The position numbers and the translations under genes were made by a program. From JAIRNF01 sp031551125 (lineage in GTDB: Bacteria > Bacteroidota > Bacteroidia > Bacteroidales > UBA932), in contig JAVBOB010000027.1 in NCBI GenBank assembly GCA_031551125.1, positions 1 to 47,470 of the forward strand: a DNA stretch of 47,470 bases, read 5' to 3'. Below, in pieces: positions 46,787-47,470 of the stretch. Numbering within the stretch: position 1 is the stretch's first letter; each line of letters begins with the position of its first letter. The notes under the pieces are model-generated. The model worked only from the letters and a program-made list of their open reading frames with translations. It was not told the origin of the DNA and did not search any database.

Positions 46787-47470
46787 ACGGTTCATAGCAA
46801 GTCGGCGGGGTGGCGTTCCGCCGAAGGAAAGGCTAACCAACGGAGAACCGTATAGCATCAGCCCGTCTTGATTTTTTGATTCTTTTTCATCTAAGGAAAA
46901 AGAATGAGAAATAAGATAAGCAGTAGCTGTATGGCATGGAGCGTATTTCAAAAAGCACCGAGTTTACGAGTTTGGTAACGTCAAGTTCGTAAATAGAATA
47001 AAGCGGGGGAGAATTTTTTGAATACCGAACGTTGTTCGGATGCTCCACCTTCAGCTGGTTGCCGAATAGAACGCAAGGCCAACGGTTCATAGCAAGTCGG
47101 CGGGGTGGCGTTCCGCCGGAGGAAAGGCTAACCCATGGAAAACCGTATAGCGTCAGCCCGTCTTGATTTTTTGATTCTTTTTCATCTAAGGAAAAAGAAT
47201 GAGAAATAAGATAAGCAGTAGGTGTATGGCATGGAGCGTATTTCAAAAAGCACCGAGTTTACGAGTTTGGTAACGTCAAGTTCGTAAATAGAATAAAGCG
47301 GCATTACAAATGCCGCTTAACAAGGGGGAGAATTTTTTGAATACCGAACGTTGTTCGGACGCTCAACTTTAAGCTGGTTGCGGAATAGAACGCAAGGCAA
47401 ACGGATCATAGCAAGTCGGCGGGGTGGCGTTCCGCCGAAGGAAAGGCTAACCCATGGAAAACCGTATAGC
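46787..47470. repeat. Tandem repeat of about 295-320 bp, continuing past the window
   Basis: Unit starts at about 46787, 47082 and 47401 (the last cut by the window) share AACGGTTCATAGCAAGTCGG onwards. The period is 295 bp for the first copy; the second contains an extra 25-bp hairpin (CATTACAAATGCCGCTTAAC at about 47302). Inner inverted repeats TTTACGA / TCGTAAA and GAACGTTGTTC are conserved between copies. Short frames inside do not look like genes. Confidence 0.9.

Noticed and set aside
46763..47246. Reading frames containing SHSFSLDEKESKNQDG in the tandem repeat
   Set aside because: Frames are short, differ in length between copies and are antisense to conserved hairpins; more likely repeat shadows than genes.

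Overview
The window looks like a piece of a Bacteroidota (probably Bacteroidales) chromosome. Many genes sit a short distance behind the phylum's typical promoter -7 box (TAnnTTTG), Shine-Dalgarno sequences are scarce, and the gene families are familiar from this phylum (ISAs1 and IS1-like transposases, AAA_14/DUF4143 ATPases, YhcG/DUF1016 nucleases, pRiA4b ORF-3 protein, M3 dipeptidyl carboxypeptidase lipoprotein). No rRNA, CRISPR array or reverse transcriptase was seen. Function calls are by reading motifs; no database search was possible.

Layout. 1-6.6 kb: a type IIG restriction-modification enzyme running off the left edge, a Fic protein with its own operator palindromes, a YejK-like nucleoid-associated protein, and a DUF1016 nuclease broken by one stop codon. 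6.7-10.1 kb: tRNA-Met, ispF, dcp, tRNA-Gln. 10.3-12.4 kb: a two-gene TIR + DUF1016 nuclease operon. 13-17 kb: ordinary genes (galE, YciI-like, secreted protein, pRiA4b ORF-3, rhodanese lipoprotein) and tRNA-Lys. 17.4-18.9 kb: an AT-rich pair, a multi-pass membrane protein plus a soluble partner. 19.2-21.3 kb: a phage lysis block (holin, M15 endolysin, spanin-like protein) and a fragment of a repeat protein, next to an ISAs1 transposase. 22.9-31 kb: truncated zeta-like kinase, two AAA_14/DUF4143 ATPases (one inside a direct-repeat-bounded cassette with a 54-bp perfect palindrome), lipoproteins, AbiEi/AbiEii and an IS1-like transposase. 31.6-33.5 kb: an LTA-synthase-type sulfatase. 33.9-35.3 kb: a three-gene operon, HEPN-like protein + unknown protein + SecB-like chaperone, behind two operator palindromes. 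35.4-46.3 kb: phage terminase and replication genes interleaved with two paralogous lipoproteins and an overlapping m5C methyltransferase - DUF262 - HEPN operon. 46.8 kb to the end: a tandem repeat of about 295-320 bp.

How it fits together. Phage-type genes (early promoter, replication, terminase, lysis) all lie on the minus strand in the order expected of one phage, but portal, capsid and tail genes are missing and the space is filled with defence and cargo genes. The simplest reading is a decayed prophage that has become a collection site for defence systems. Three operons stand out as possibly undescribed or little described: the HEPN/unknown/SecB-like operon (a toxin-antitoxin-chaperone-like layout), the TIR-DUF1016 pair, and the AT-rich membrane pair; the MTase-DUF262-HEPN operon is a fourth candidate of a partly recognised type.

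Intergenic DNA is unusual: nearly every gap holds members of several short repeat families (C-rich hairpins; runs of TTGAGAA, GTGAAAGGTGAA, ACGTGATACGTGAT or GTTTACGGTTTAC type; regulatory-looking hairpins). Some have entered reading frames and are translated in frame, and both DUF1016 genes carry perfect palindromes at the same point between their two domains.
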